Assembly (NCBI RefSeq): GCF_000153345.1
Contig: NZ_CH724126.1
Coordinates: 216,774 to 280,773 of the forward strand
Direction: 5' to 3'
Length of the DNA stretch: 64,000 nt
From: Neptuniibacter caesariensis
GTDB taxonomy: Bacteria; Pseudomonadota; Gammaproteobacteria; Pseudomonadales; Balneatricaceae
Below are positions 41,130-50,513 of the stretch, in pieces. The position numbers and the translations under genes are program-made. Position 1 is the first letter of the stretch. Each line of letters begins with the position of its first letter. Under the pieces are notes generated by a model. It was not told where the DNA came from and ran no database searches. It saw nothing but the letters and a program-made list of their open reading frames with translations.

Positions 41130-41837
41130 ATGTACAACTCTAATATTTCAGATACACAAACATTACCATCCAGTGGTCAACTTATTCGTTCAACCATCAT
41201 CGCTCTGATTGCATCTCTGGTGATTCTCGTTACGGTTGTGATGCCAGCGGAGTATGCTATCGATCCCATCGGTATAGGTCGTGTCCTCGGTCTAACAGAG
41301 ATGGGTGAGATTAAGGAGCAATTAGCTGAAGAGGCGTTGGCTGATGCTAAGTTAGATGCTGAAGCTAACAATACCCCTTTATCTGTCGCCCCGGCTAAGC
41401 CATCAGAGTCGGCGCCTGTTGCTCAACTGCATGCTGCGCAGAACAACCCTGTAGTTGTGGTAGAAGCCCCTCAAGCGCCTTCAGCTCAGCCTCAGGTGGC
41501 AGCTGAGCCTCTTCCATCTCATACAGTGAGCTTTAGGCTTAAACCTGGCCAGCCGGCTGAAATTAAGCTTGAGATGCTAAAGGATGCTGAAGTTAAATTT
41601 AGCTGGACTGCTAATGGCGGTAAGGTTAATTTCGACACACATGGTGATCCATTTAACGCTCCGAAAGGCTTTTATCACGGCTATGGTAAAGGTCGTTTTC
41701 AACCATCGGATCAAGGTGTTCTTAAGGCAGCTTTTGATGGTAAGCACGGTTGGTTCTGGAGAAATCGGACCAAGGAAGAAGTTAAAATTACGCTTAATGT
41801 CGAAGGTGATTATGCTTTCTTAGAGCGAGTGCTTTAG
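41130..41837 (+). CDS. Membrane-anchored protein associated with the HupE-like permease
   Basis: 235 residues. One membrane helix near residues 19-41 (IRSTIIALIASLVILVTVVM) is followed by an acidic, Ala-rich helix (EIKEQLAEEALADAKLD), a flexible Pro-Ala-Gln linker (about 85-130) and a compact C-terminal domain of about 100 residues with NFDTHGDPF, FYHGYGKG and KHGWFWRNRT. That domain looks all-beta and could be a periplasmic sensor or chaperone; I have no functional name for it. It is the last gene of the three-gene operon, before a strong terminator. Confidence 0.75.
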   Translation: MYNSNISDTQTLPSSGQLIRSTIIALIASLVILVTVVMPAEYAIDPIGIGRVLGLTEMGEIKEQLAEEALADAKLDAEANNTPLSVAPAKPSESAPVAQLHAAQNNPVVVVEAPQAPSAQPQVAAEPLPSHTVSFRLKPGQPAEIKLEMLKDAEVKFSWTANGGKVNFDTHGDPFNAPKGFYHGYGKGRFQPSDQGVLKAAFDGKHGWFWRNRTKEEVKITLNVEGDYAFLERVL

Positions 41838-41849
41838 CTTACAGCCACA

Positions 41850-41878
41850 GAAAAGCCCGCTTTCATGCGGGCTTTTTT
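41850..41878 (+). terminator. Intrinsic terminator after the HupE-like operon
   Basis: Seven-bp stem AGCCCGC / GCGGGCT (41854-41860 with 41867-41873), six-base loop, then a T run to 41878. A parS site begins at the end of this T run. Confidence 0.92.
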
Positions 41879-41893
41879 GTTTCACGTGAAACC
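41878..41893. other. parS: parS site 1 (ParB-binding)
   Basis: TGTTTCACGTGAAACC matches the bacterial parS consensus TGTTNCACGTGAAACA at all but the last base, and the 14-base palindromic core is perfect. It abuts the terminator of the HupE-like operon. ParB is encoded at 14.6-15.4 kb. Confidence 0.92.
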
Positions 41894-41914
41894 TTTTTTG
41901 TCACGACCTATCTA

Positions 41915-41930
41915 TGTTTCATGTGAAACG
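41915..41930. other. parS: parS site 2, degenerate
   Basis: TGTTTCATGTGAAACG differs from the consensus at two positions, one of them in the central CG. It is 22 bases past site 1, so ParB may load at both, with this one weaker. Confidence 0.7.
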
Positions 41931-41945
41931 TGTTTGGTTTATTTG

Positions 41946-42512
41946 CTAGACCATAGCGCTAACAAATTCACTTAGGTCGTTATAAATAGCTGTGCCCTCA
42001 GGAAGCTGTTTGCCGCTCTGGATGGTTCGCACCCCTTTTCCCGTCTTTACTAGTACGGTTGAACAATTCAGTTGTTTGCCTGCTTGGAGATCGCGAAGAC
42101 TGTCCCCTACGGTATAAACGCCAGTGAGGTCGGCTAGATTAAATTTGTCGGCGATGGATTTGAACATGCCTGGAAGTGGCTTTCTGCACTCGCAATTGTC
42201 ATCTGGGCCATGCGGGCAAAATTCTATTGAGTGGATTCTGCCGCCTGCTGCTTCTACAAGTCCGTTAAGTTTGGCGTGCATTGCGTCGAGAGTGCTTGTG
42301 CTGAAGTAGCCTCTGGCGAGTCCTGATTGATTTGTTGCAATACAGATCGTGTACCCGTTTTTGTAAAGCTTTGCGATCGCTTCAATGCTACCTGGAATTG
42401 GAATCCATTCCTCGGCTGACTTAACGTAATCGTCAGAGTCCTGGTTGATCACGCCATCCCTGTCCAAGATGATAAGTTTTTTTGGGTCGATTTTCGCAGG
42501 CATTATATTCAC
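41946..42512 (-). CDS. gmhB: D-glycero-beta-D-manno-heptose-1,7-bisphosphate 7-phosphatase
   Basis: 188 residues from the upstream ATG; the ATG four codons later (MPAKIDP) is equally likely. It has the HAD-type phosphatase fold with the nucleophile motif IILDRDGVIN, then ATNQSGLARG, the zinc-binding FCPHGPDDNCECRKP and YTVGDSLRDLQAG. It removes the 7-phosphate in ADP-heptose synthesis for the LPS inner core. It stands alone between parS sites 2 and 3 and is transcribed on minus, downstream of glyS but separated from it by a terminator. Confidence 0.95.
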   Translation of the reverse strand: MNIMPAKIDPKKLIILDRDGVINQDSDDYVKSAEEWIPIPGSIEAIAKLYKNGYTICIATNQSGLARGYFSTSTLDAMHAKLNGLVEAAGGRIHSIEFCPHGPDDNCECRKPLPGMFKSIADKFNLADLTGVYTVGDSLRDLQAGKQLNCSTVLVKTGKGVRTIQSGKQLPEGTAIYNDLSEFVSAMV

Positions 42513-42537
42513 AGTTCTGGGCTATATGAATTCAAAG

Positions 42538-42553
42538 TGTTTCACGTGAAACA
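42538..42553. other. parS: parS site 3, perfect
   Basis: TGTTTCACGTGAAACA equals the full 16-base parS consensus. It lies between gmhB and glyS and touches the glyS terminator. Together with sites 1 and 2 it marks a parS cluster of 676 bases, about 23 kb from the oriC-like region. Confidence 0.95.
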
Positions 42554-42579
42554 AAAAAAGCCGGCTATGAAGCCGGCTT
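42552..42579 (-). terminator. Intrinsic terminator after glyS
   Basis: Nine-bp stem (42558-42566 with 42571-42579) around a four-base loop, with a T7 run on the minus strand that runs into parS site 3. It closes the glyQ-glyS transcript. Confidence 0.92.
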
Positions 42580-42602
42580 GTATTGTATCGGATCGGATGA
42601 GT

Positions 42603-44651
42603 TTAGCCGAGTACTGAAATGTCAGCGACACCCAGGAACAATGCGCGAAGCTGACTGAGCAGGGCCAGGCGGTTGTTCTTAACGGCTTCATCTTCTGCCA
42701 TGACCATGACGTCTTCGAAGAAGGCGTCAGTCGATGCGCGAAGACCTGCAAGTGACTCAAGCGCTTCTTGATATTTGCCTTCAGCAAATAGTGGCGCTAG
42801 CGCAGCTTTCTGAGCTTCGATGTCGGCAGCAAGTGCTTTCTCAGCAGCTTCAGTTAGCAGTTCGTTATTCACATCGGTCGTGCCTGTTACGCCCTGCTTG
42901 CTTAGGATGTTAGATACACGCTTGTTAGCAGCAGCGAGTGCTTCGGCTTCGGCTAGAGAGCGGAAGTGGTTCACCGCTTTGACGCGACGATCGAAGTCCA
43001 GTGGGCGACTTGGCTTAAGCGCCAGAACAGATAAGAATACTTCAGCATTGATATCTGCATCTTCGTACCACGCGCGGAAACGCTCTAGCATGAAGTCCAA
43101 GACCTTATCTTCAAGGCCTTCACGTGCAGGAAGATCGTTATGGTTGTTAGCAGCGATCGTTAGCAGTTCACGCAGATCCAGATCCAGTTCGCGCTCAACG
43201 ATAATACGAAGTACGCCTAGCGCTGCACGACGTAGTGCGAACGGGTCTTTGGAGCCTGTAGGTGGCTGATTGATACCGAACAGACCTGTCAGGGTATCCA
43301 GGCGGTCAGCAATAGCTACAGCGACACCAGGGGCTGTCTGAGGCAGTTCATCACCGGCAAAGCGCGGCATGTACTGCTCGTTTTGAGCAAGAGCTACATC
43401 CTGATCTTCGCCGTCATTCAGCGCATAGTGGTAACCCATCAAACCTTGTAGGTCTGTGAATTCGTAAACCATGTCTGTAAGAAGGTCTGTTTTACAAAGT
43501 AGGCCAGCACGTTCGGCTTTCGCTTGATCCTGATTTAGGGTCGCAGCGATCTTGCCTGATAGTGCGCTAATGCGAGCAGCTTTGTCGTAAACCGTGCCAA
43601 GGTCTTTCTGGAAGACAATGGTTTTTAGTTTTTCGACACGAGATTCCAGGGTGGTCTTTTTGTCAGTTTCGAAGAAGAACGCCGCATCAGATAGGCGTGG
43701 ACGAATCACTTTTTCGTTGCCTTCAATTACCTGCTGTGGATCTTTAGAAACAATGTTGCAGATCGTAGTGAAGTTAGGCAGTAGGTTGCCATTAGCATCC
43801 AGGTGGTGGAAGTACTTCTGATGCTCTTTCATTGAAGAGATGAGCGCTTGTGCTGGTACTTCTAGGAAGCGTTCTTCGAAGCGGCCTGTGAGTGCAACTG
43901 GCCATTCGTTAAGTGCTGTCACTTCATCAAGCAGGTCTTCGTCGATCTGCGCAACGGCATTCAGCTTATCGCCTTCTGCTTTAACTTGCTCGTTGATCAT
44001 CGCCTTACGGATGTCGTAATCAGCGATTACCATACCCGGGTTCTCTAGACGATCAGCGTACTCAGATGGCGCGATCAGTTCGATCTCTTGGTTGTAGTGG
44101 AAACGGTGACCGCGAGTCTTACGACCTGAAGTCAAACCAAGGATTTCACAATCTACAACTTCGTCACCGAAGAGCATGACCAGCCAGTGAACCGGGCGAA
44201 CGAACTCAACACGAGATGCACCCCACCGCATGCGCTTAGGGATCGGTAATTTGTTCAGAGATGTTTCTACAAGTTCAGGTAGCAAAGAAGATGTCGCTTT
44301 GCCCTCTTCCGTGTTCTTGAAGTTGTAGTACTCACCTTTGTTGGTATCGATCTTTTCGAGTTGATCGATAGTCACGCCGCAAGAACGAGCAAAGCCTTCT
44401 ACCGCTTTTTCTGGCGCTTTTACAGAAGGGCCGCGTTTTTCGATTTCGCGGTCAGCCTGTTTGTCGTCCAGCGCGCTGATCAAAACAGCCAGGCGGCGTG
44501 GAGATGCGTAGCTTTTTACATCGCCAAAGTTTACGCCTGCTTCTTTCAAACCTGCAGTAATGCCAGATGTGAAAGCATCAGAAAGGGTCTTAAGCGCTTT
44601 TGGTGGTAACTCTTCGGTACCTAGCTCAACGAGAAAATCATGTTGTGCCAT
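42603..44651 (-). CDS. glyS: Glycine-tRNA ligase beta subunit
   Basis: 682 residues, normal for the bacterial beta chain. It starts AQHDFLVELGTEELPPKAL, the standard N terminus, with ASPRRLAV and KRMRWG further on, an HD-like middle domain and a C-terminal anticodon-binding DALR-type domain (RVSNIL, AEGKYQEALESLAGLR). It forms an alpha2beta2 enzyme with GlyQ. Its ATG overlaps the glyQ stop in a TAATG arrangement, so the two chains are translationally coupled. Confidence 0.98.
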   Translation of the reverse strand: MAQHDFLVELGTEELPPKALKTLSDAFTSGITAGLKEAGVNFGDVKSYASPRRLAVLISALDDKQADREIEKRGPSVKAPEKAVEGFARSCGVTIDQLEKIDTNKGEYYNFKNTEEGKATSSLLPELVETSLNKLPIPKRMRWGASRVEFVRPVHWLVMLFGDEVVDCEILGLTSGRKTRGHRFHYNQEIELIAPSEYADRLENPGMVIADYDIRKAMINEQVKAEGDKLNAVAQIDEDLLDEVTALNEWPVALTGRFEERFLEVPAQALISSMKEHQKYFHHLDANGNLLPNFTTICNIVSKDPQQVIEGNEKVIRPRLSDAAFFFETDKKTTLESRVEKLKTIVFQKDLGTVYDKAARISALSGKIAATLNQDQAKAERAGLLCKTDLLTDMVYEFTDLQGLMGYHYALNDGEDQDVALAQNEQYMPRFAGDELPQTAPGVAVAIADRLDTLTGLFGINQPPTGSKDPFALRRAALGVLRIIVERELDLDLRELLTIAANNHNDLPAREGLEDKVLDFMLERFRAWYEDADINAEVFLSVLALKPSRPLDFDRRVKAVNHFRSLAEAEALAAANKRVSNILSKQGVTGTTDVNNELLTEAAEKALAADIEAQKAALAPLFAEGKYQEALESLAGLRASTDAFFEDVMVMAEDEAVKNNRLALLSQLRALFLGVADISVLG

Positions 44652-45610
44652 TATTTGCTCTCCTCGCAGTTAGCCAGAACTTCTTGGCGTAGGGCTTCAG
44701 GTGCCAGTGGGAAACCTAGTTCTTTACGGGCATTAAAGTATGCGTGTGCGACTTCACGGGCTAGTGTACGAACACGAAGGATAAAGCGCTGACGCTCTGT
44801 TACAGAGATCGCATGACGCGCATCTAAAAGGTTGAACGTGTGAGACGCTTTGAGTACCTGCTCGTATGCTGGAAGCGGTAGCGGAGTTTCCAGGCTTAGT
44901 AGCTTGTTGCACTCAGCTTCGCAGTTGTCGAAGGTTTTGAATAGTTCTTCAACGTTTGCGTGCTCAAAGTTGAACGTGGATTGCTCGACTTCGTTCTGGT
45001 GGAATACGTCACCGTAAGTCACTTTAGAACCGTCTGGGTTAACCGCCCATGTGAGATCGTAAACGCTGTCTACGCCCTGAAGGTACATCGCAATACGCTC
45101 AAGACCGTAAGTGATCTCACCTGTCACTGGGTAACACTCAAGGCCACCGGCTTGCTGGAAGTAGGTAAACTGAGTTACTTCCATGCCGTTTAGCCATACT
45201 TCCCAGCCCAGACCCCAGGCACCTAGTGTTGGAGACTCCCAGTTGTCTTCTACGAAGCGGACGTCGTGAATACCAAGATCGATACCCATGCGCTCTAGAG
45301 AGCCGAGGTATAGCTCCTGAATGTTGTCAGGAGATGGCTTAAGTACAACCTGGAACTGGTAGTAGTGCTGCAGACGGTTAGGGTTTTCACCGTAACGGCC
45401 ATCCGTTGGACGACGGCTAGGCTGCACGTATGCAGAGCGCCATGTCTCAGGTCCAATTGCGCGTAGGAAAGTCGCAGGATGGAAGGTGCCAGCACCTACC
45501 TCCATGTCCAGTGGTTGTACGATTACACAGCCCTGCTCTGCCCAGTATTCCTGTAGAGCAAGGATCAGCCCCTGAAATGTGCTTACGTCTGGGGTCGCCT
45601 TGTCAGTCAC
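44651..45610 (-). CDS. glyQ: Glycine-tRNA ligase alpha subunit
   Basis: 319 residues, normal length. It has the class II synthetase core in [55 protein letters not shown], and motif 3 region [12 protein letters not shown]. It carries the glycine-activating site. It is first in the glyQ-glyS operon. The 214 bases upstream, to ytoQ, must hold the promoter. I see no T-box leader, which would be expected only in Gram-positives. Confidence 0.98.
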   Translation of the reverse strand: MTDKATPDVSTFQGLILALQEYWAEQGCVIVQPLDMEVGAGTFHPATFLRAIGPETWRSAYVQPSRRPTDGRYGENPNRLQHYYQFQVVLKPSPDNIQELYLGSLERMGIDLGIHDVRFVEDNWESPTLGAWGLGWEVWLNGMEVTQFTYFQQAGGLECYPVTGEITYGLERIAMYLQGVDSVYDLTWAVNPDGSKVTYGDVFHQNEVEQSTFNFEHANVEELFKTFDNCEAECNKLLSLETPLPLPAYEQVLKASHTFNLLDARHAISVTERQRFILRVRTLAREVAHAYFNARKELGFPLAPEALRQEVLANCEESK

Positions 45611-45824
45611 AGCGTTTCACCTTTTACAAATGTGCTGCTTGGTTATTCAGCGGAATCGCTAATGAGCAGCACTGTATTAGCCCGAAAAATTAGCCGGCAA
45701 TTATACAACAAAAAATGACCAGCCGGTGTCTGGAACGGGGGTGAAAGTACGATTAAATGGGATTTTTTATAGAAATCGTGGGCAGAAAGAGTATCTGCCC
45801 ACCGTAGAAGCTGGAAAAAGCAGT

Positions 45825-46271
45825 TTAGTAATCCAGACAGAGGTATTTCAGGGTCTCGATGACTTGCTCTGTATTCTCAGCAACAGCATGTGCGCAAGCA
45901 TCGATCTCTTTAAGAGGGTGGGTGAGCTCAGGTGCGTGCTCAACAATTAGCGACTTGCCGTTCGCGATAGCGAAGCCTGCATCAAAAGCCGCATTCCATT
46001 GACGATATTTGTCGCCAAAGCGGACGATCACAATATCAGCGCGCTTTATGGCGGTCATGTGACGCATGGTATTCATCTTCGCTGATTTATGGTCAGTCCA
46101 GAAGTTCTTCTCTTCAGGGCCAAGGATCTCGGTTGCGCAGCCGTCACTGGAATCGTGATCGGTATTAGGGGTTAAAACATCAATGGGCAGGCCATTTTGG
46201 TTGATGGCTTTTTTGATTTTGTCGCGCCAGTCGGTGTGAATTTCACCTGATAGATAAACAGTGTATCGCAT
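45825..46271 (-). CDS. YtoQ-family protein
   Basis: 148 residues. It begins RYTVYLSGEIHTDWRDKI and contains HKSAKMNTMRHMTAIKRAD, followed by VIVRFGDKYRQWNAAFDAG and LIVEHAPELTHPLKEID. I recognise the YtoQ family, distantly similar to nucleoside 2-deoxyribosyltransferases (conserved SGEI-type start and the W-N-A-A-F-D-A-G turn). Its reaction is not known. It lies on minus between trkH and glyQ without an obvious functional link. Confidence 0.85.
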   Translation of the reverse strand: MRYTVYLSGEIHTDWRDKIKKAINQNGLPIDVLTPNTDHDSSDGCATEILGPEEKNFWTDHKSAKMNTMRHMTAIKRADIVIVRFGDKYRQWNAAFDAGFAIANGKSLIVEHAPELTHPLKEIDACAHAVAENTEQVIETLKYLCLDY

Positions 46272-46316
46272 GATTAGGCTCTCAAATTTGTTGTGTATGC
46301 AGGTCTGCAGCCTGCT

Positions 46317-47765
46317 TTATCGTTTCCAGAAAATTGGCGTAAACAGTACCAGTAGGGTAAATACCTCAAGGCGCCCTAGCAGCATGGCAAAACACAGAAC
46401 CCACTTGGCGGGTTCATTGAGGTCGCCATAATGTGCGGATACATCTCCCAGCCCTGGGCCAAGGTTGTTTAGTGTCGCCCCGACTGCTGACCATGCCGTG
46501 ACCTGATCCAGGCCTGTTGCCAGGAGAATGATCAGCATGGTTACGAATACGATCATGTAAACCGAGAAGAAACCCCAAACGGCTTCTAGCACTTTGTCTG
46601 AAATGGGCTTCTTGCCTAGTTTGACCGGGATGATGGCATTGGGGTGAACCAAGCGCTGAATCTCACGGTAGCCTTGCTTAAGGATCAGCAGAACTCGAAT
46701 CACTTTCATACCACCACCGGTTGAACCCGCGCAGCCGCCGGCAAAGGCTGCTACGAAAAGCAGGAATGGCAACATTACTGGCCAGTGTGCAAAGTCAGCT
46801 GTTGCAAAGCCGGTGGTTGTTGCAATGGAAACCACCATGAAGGCTGCCTTTCGCAACGACTCATCAGGGCTGTAGGTATTAGTAATCACCAGGGCAAACA
46901 GTGCGATGATGGTAATTCCGCCTAGTGTTAGCAGGTAAAAACGGAATTCGGGGTCCATCAGGTAGTGCTTAAGCGAGCGTTGGCGCCAGGCAAAAAAGTG
47001 CAAACCAAAGTTCACCGCTGAAATGGTCATGAAGAAGATACAGATCAGCTCGATTGCCACCGAATCAAAGTAGCCAATACTAGCGTCATGCGTAGAGAAA
47101 CCACCGATGGCAACGGTAGAAAAGCTATGGCTAATCGCATCAAACAGACTCATGCCTGCGAGCCAGTAACCGGCAGCACAGGCGATAGTAAGTGACAGAT
47201 AGATATACCACAGTGCTTTGGCCGTTTCGGTAATACGCGGGGTGAGTTTAGAGTCTTTCACCGGCCCAGGCGTCTCAGCGCGATACAGCTGCATGCCCCC
47301 GATGCCCAGCATAGGCAGAATGGCGACGGCTAATACAATGATTCCCATGCCGCCCAGCCATTGCAGTTCCTGACGGTAGAAGAGAATCGATTTGGGCAGA
47401 TGGTCAATGCCGGTTATTACCGTAGCTCCGGTCGTTGTTAGCCCGGATAGCGACTCGAACACAGCATCAACAAAGGTGAGATGGGGCTGGTCGGTTAGCA
47501 TGAACGGAAAGGCCCCGAAAAGCCCCAGTACAGTCCAGAACAAAACGGTGATCAGGAACCCGTCACGCGTTCGTAGATCCTGTCGAACCCGATATACCGG
47601 AATCCAGATAAAGAAGCCGGTCATCAGTGTGATCAGGAATCCGGCAATAAAGGCCAGCTCTGCCCCGTCATCATAAAAGAAAGAGATAGCTAACGGTGGC
47701 AGCATGGATATGCTGAAGATCATCAGCAATATGCCAAGAATGCGTAAAATAACTTTATAGTGCAT
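46317..47765 (-). CDS. trkH: Trk potassium uptake channel subunit
   Basis: 482 residues. It has the repeated membrane-pore-membrane layout of Trk/Ktr proteins with four selectivity loops, among them SGLTTTGATVITG, SFSTVAIGGFSTHD, TTTGFATADF and the last TLNNLGPGLG. The conserved GGCAGSTGGGMKVIR follows helix 7. It imports K+ together with the NAD-binding TrkA, whose gene is directly upstream (15 bases), so the two form an operon. Confidence 0.97.
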   Translation of the reverse strand: MHYKVILRILGILLMIFSISMLPPLAISFFYDDGAELAFIAGFLITLMTGFFIWIPVYRVRQDLRTRDGFLITVLFWTVLGLFGAFPFMLTDQPHLTFVDAVFESLSGLTTTGATVITGIDHLPKSILFYRQELQWLGGMGIIVLAVAILPMLGIGGMQLYRAETPGPVKDSKLTPRITETAKALWYIYLSLTIACAAGYWLAGMSLFDAISHSFSTVAIGGFSTHDASIGYFDSVAIELICIFFMTISAVNFGLHFFAWRQRSLKHYLMDPEFRFYLLTLGGITIIALFALVITNTYSPDESLRKAAFMVVSIATTTGFATADFAHWPVMLPFLLFVAAFAGGCAGSTGGGMKVIRVLLILKQGYREIQRLVHPNAIIPVKLGKKPISDKVLEAVWGFFSVYMIVFVTMLIILLATGLDQVTAWSAVGATLNNLGPGLGDVSAHYGDLNEPAKWVLCFAMLLGRLEVFTLLVLFTPIFWKR

Positions 47766-47780
47766 CTGCTGTGTCCGTTA

Positions 47781-49157
47781 TCAGAAGAAAGTCAGGCCAA
47801 CCTGGAACAGGCGCTCAACGTCATTAATTCTTCGTTTGTCGACCAGGAACAGAATGACGTGGTCCCCGCTTTCAACAACCACATCATCATGGGCAATCAA
47901 TACCTCGTCGTTACGTACGATAGCACCGATAGTGGTACCTGGAGGCAGGTTGATCTCCTCAATGGTTTTACCGACCACCTTAGACGAAGACTTATCTCCG
48001 TGAGCAACCGCCTCTAACGCTTCTGCAGCGCCCCTGCGCAATGAGTGAACGGCGACGACGTCACCACGTCGTACGTGGGTTAACAATGCGCCTATGGTGG
48101 TTTGCTGGGGTGAAATAGCAATATCAATTGCCCCGCCCTGCACGAGATCGACGTAGGCAGGGTTGTTGATCAGGGTCATCACTGTGCGAGCCCCCTGACG
48201 TTTAGCGAGCATTGAGGCCATGATGTTTGCTTCATCGTCATTGGTCAGGGCGCAGAAAACATCGGTATCCTCGATGTTTTCTTCAATCAGCAGTTCACGG
48301 TCAGAAGCACTGCCTTGCAGAACAATGGTGTTGTCCAGGTTGCGTGCCAGGTGGTTGCAACGTTTGATATTCCGTTCGATGATTTTGACCTGAAAGTCAT
48401 CTTCAATCGATTCAGCAAGTCGCGCACCGATATTACCGCCGCCAGCGATCAGAATACGCTTGTAGGGATTATCGAGACGGCGAAGTTCACTCATTACCGC
48501 ACGAATATCTTTACGTGCAGCGATAAAGAAGACTTCGTCATCGGCTTCTATGACGGTATCACCCTGCGGAATGATCGGGCTGCCACTACGGAAAATTGCC
48601 GCAACACGGGTGTCGACATTAGGCATATGGGCGCGTAGGTAGGAGATTTCGCGTCCTACAAGCGGGCCCCCATAATAAGCTTTGACCGCGACAAGCTGAG
48701 CTTTACCATCGGCAAAGTCGAGAACCTGAAGCGCACCCGGGTGCTGAATCAGGCGCTTGATATGCTTAGTTACCAATAATTCCGGGCTGATTCTTACATC
48801 AATCGGGATGCCTTTTTCGCCGAAGATCTTCTGGTTTTTATTAAGGTAGTCATGCTCGCGGACACGGGCAATCTTGGTCGGGGTGTTGAACAGCGTCTGG
48901 CCTATCTGGCAGGCGATCATGTTAACTTCATCGGAATTGGTTACCGCGATGAGCATGTCGGCGTCTTGGGCGCCCGCTTGATCAAGAACGGATGGGTAGG
49001 ATGCTTTACCCTCAATCGTACGGATATCGAGTCGGTCCTGAAGTTCACGTAAACGACCGGAATCGGTGTCTACAACTGTAATATCGTTATCTTCACTGGC
49101 CAGGTTTTCTGCCAGTGTGCCGCCAACCTGACCGGCACCTAAAATAATGATCTTCAT
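47781..49157 (-). CDS. trkA: Trk potassium uptake regulatory subunit
   Basis: 458 residues in two repeats, each a nucleotide-binding Rossmann domain ([13 protein letters not shown] near residue 7 and [13 protein letters not shown] near 240) and a TrkA_C domain. It sits on the cytoplasmic face of TrkH and gates it in response to NAD(H) and ATP. The gene lies between rsmB and trkH; this fmt-rsmB-trkA-trkH order is common in gammaproteobacteria. Confidence 0.98.
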   Translation of the reverse strand: MKIIILGAGQVGGTLAENLASEDNDITVVDTDSGRLRELQDRLDIRTIEGKASYPSVLDQAGAQDADMLIAVTNSDEVNMIACQIGQTLFNTPTKIARVREHDYLNKNQKIFGEKGIPIDVRISPELLVTKHIKRLIQHPGALQVLDFADGKAQLVAVKAYYGGPLVGREISYLRAHMPNVDTRVAAIFRSGSPIIPQGDTVIEADDEVFFIAARKDIRAVMSELRRLDNPYKRILIAGGGNIGARLAESIEDDFQVKIIERNIKRCNHLARNLDNTIVLQGSASDRELLIEENIEDTDVFCALTNDDEANIMASMLAKRQGARTVMTLINNPAYVDLVQGGAIDIAISPQQTTIGALLTHVRRGDVVAVHSLRRGAAEALEAVAHGDKSSSKVVGKTIEEINLPPGTTIGAIVRNDEVLIAHDDVVVESGDHVILFLVDKRRINDVERLFQVGLTFF

Positions 49158-49210
49158 GATCAGCCTTTTACTGCTGCTGGATAACTTAAGTTGATCCCTT
49201 TACAGGGAGC

Positions 49211-50509
49211 TTACTCTGTTTTTTCCAACAGTGCATAGTAGAAACCATCATGGCCGCCTTTTTCTGGGAATAGCTGACGACCAAACTCTCTTTCGATACC
49301 CCAGCTGGCATCGATAGCCAGATGTTTTGCATCGCTGTTGTTGCTGATAAAGCGCTTAATCTGACGCTCATTTTCCTGCGGGAATATGGAACAAGTGGCA
49401 TACAGCAGTTTGCCGCCCGGTTTTAGCATGGCCCAGCAGTTCGCTAAAATATCCGACTGAATTTGTGCCAATTCATGGATATCTTCGCCTTTGCGGAGGA
49501 ATTTAATATCCGGGTTTCGACGGATTACGCCGGTTGCAGAACACGGAGCATCAAGCAGGATGCGATCATAAAGGTCTCCATCCCACCAGGACTGCTCAGA
49601 GGCATCGCCGATGTGCAGAGTTGCTTTTAGGCGTAAACGCTTAAGGTTTTCTTCTATGCGCTCTGCCCGCTTGGCTTCAAGTTCTACCGCTTCGACTGAT
49701 GCAAGCTTAGGTTCTGATTCCAGAATGTGACACAACTTGCCTCCAGGTGCAGCACAGGCGTCGAGCACCCTCTGCTGCGGTTTAAGGTCAAGAAGATCAG
49801 CAGAGAGCTGAGCGGCCTCATCCTGAACGCTAAACGCGCCGACTTGATAACCGGGCAGCGATTCAACATTGACTGATTCTGCCAGGCGCAGTCCCTGATC
49901 ACTGAAGACCGTTGGATCAGAGTCAATCACGGGGTTAAGTTGCTGCTGGAACTCTTCACGGCTGATTGAGCGACGATTGACCCTCAGGGTCAGCGGGGCT
50001 TGTTCATTGTTTGCTTCGAGGATCGCCTGCCAATGATCTGGCCAGTTGTTCTTTAGCTTGGCGATCATCCACTCGGAGTGGTTGTATAGGTAGCTATCCT
50101 CACCCTTAAGTTCGCTGGTGATATCGTCCTGTTCGCGCTGGAAGCGTCTCAGGATCGCATTGAGCAGTTTTGCCGCTCCTGGTTTATTAAGTTCTTTGCA
50201 AGCCTCTACGGTTTCGTGAATGGCTGCGTGGGCGGGAATCCGTGTGTGCTGTATCTGATACAGGCCCACCAATGCCAAAGCGCGAACATCAATATCCTTA
50301 TACTTAAAAGGCCGGTTTTGCAGGAGCTGAAGGACTCTGTTCAATTGGGGGTAGTAGCGCAATGTGCCGTAGCAGAGCTCGCGAAGCAGGCCGCGGTCTT
50401 TATCGGCGCAACGGCGCTCAATTGCGGGATACTTTGTGTTCAAAGAGCCTTTGTTTTGCAATAAAGGCGTCAGTGCTTGAGCGGCCAGAGTACGGATATT
50501 TTTCGTCAT
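49211..50509 (-). CDS. rsmB: 16S rRNA (cytosine967-C5)-methyltransferase
   Basis: 432 residues. The N-terminal NusB-like RNA-binding domain (about 1-140) has ERRCADKDRGLLRELCYGTLR. The catalytic domain has SAM-binding LDACAAPGGKLCHILE, the motif IV Cys in DAPCSATGVIRRNPD, and the motif VI Cys in ATCSIFPQENERQI. It forms m5C967 in 16S rRNA. It starts 4 bases after the fmt stop. Confidence 0.97.
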   Translation of the reverse strand: MTKNIRTLAAQALTPLLQNKGSLNTKYPAIERRCADKDRGLLRELCYGTLRYYPQLNRVLQLLQNRPFKYKDIDVRALALVGLYQIQHTRIPAHAAIHETVEACKELNKPGAAKLLNAILRRFQREQDDITSELKGEDSYLYNHSEWMIAKLKNNWPDHWQAILEANNEQAPLTLRVNRRSISREEFQQQLNPVIDSDPTVFSDQGLRLAESVNVESLPGYQVGAFSVQDEAAQLSADLLDLKPQQRVLDACAAPGGKLCHILESEPKLASVEAVELEAKRAERIEENLKRLRLKATLHIGDASEQSWWDGDLYDRILLDAPCSATGVIRRNPDIKFLRKGEDIHELAQIQSDILANCWAMLKPGGKLLYATCSIFPQENERQIKRFISNNSDAKHLAIDASWGIEREFGRQLFPEKGGHDGFYYALLEKTE

Positions 50510-50513
50510 AGCG

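Noticed and set aside
41915-41930. Palindrome read as a transcription-factor operator
   Set aside because: Its match to parS and its closeness to a nearly perfect parS site explain it better.
42820-43269. Ser/Arg-rich open frame opposite glyS
   Set aside because: Its composition is that of an antisense shadow of an acidic, Ala/Leu-rich protein.
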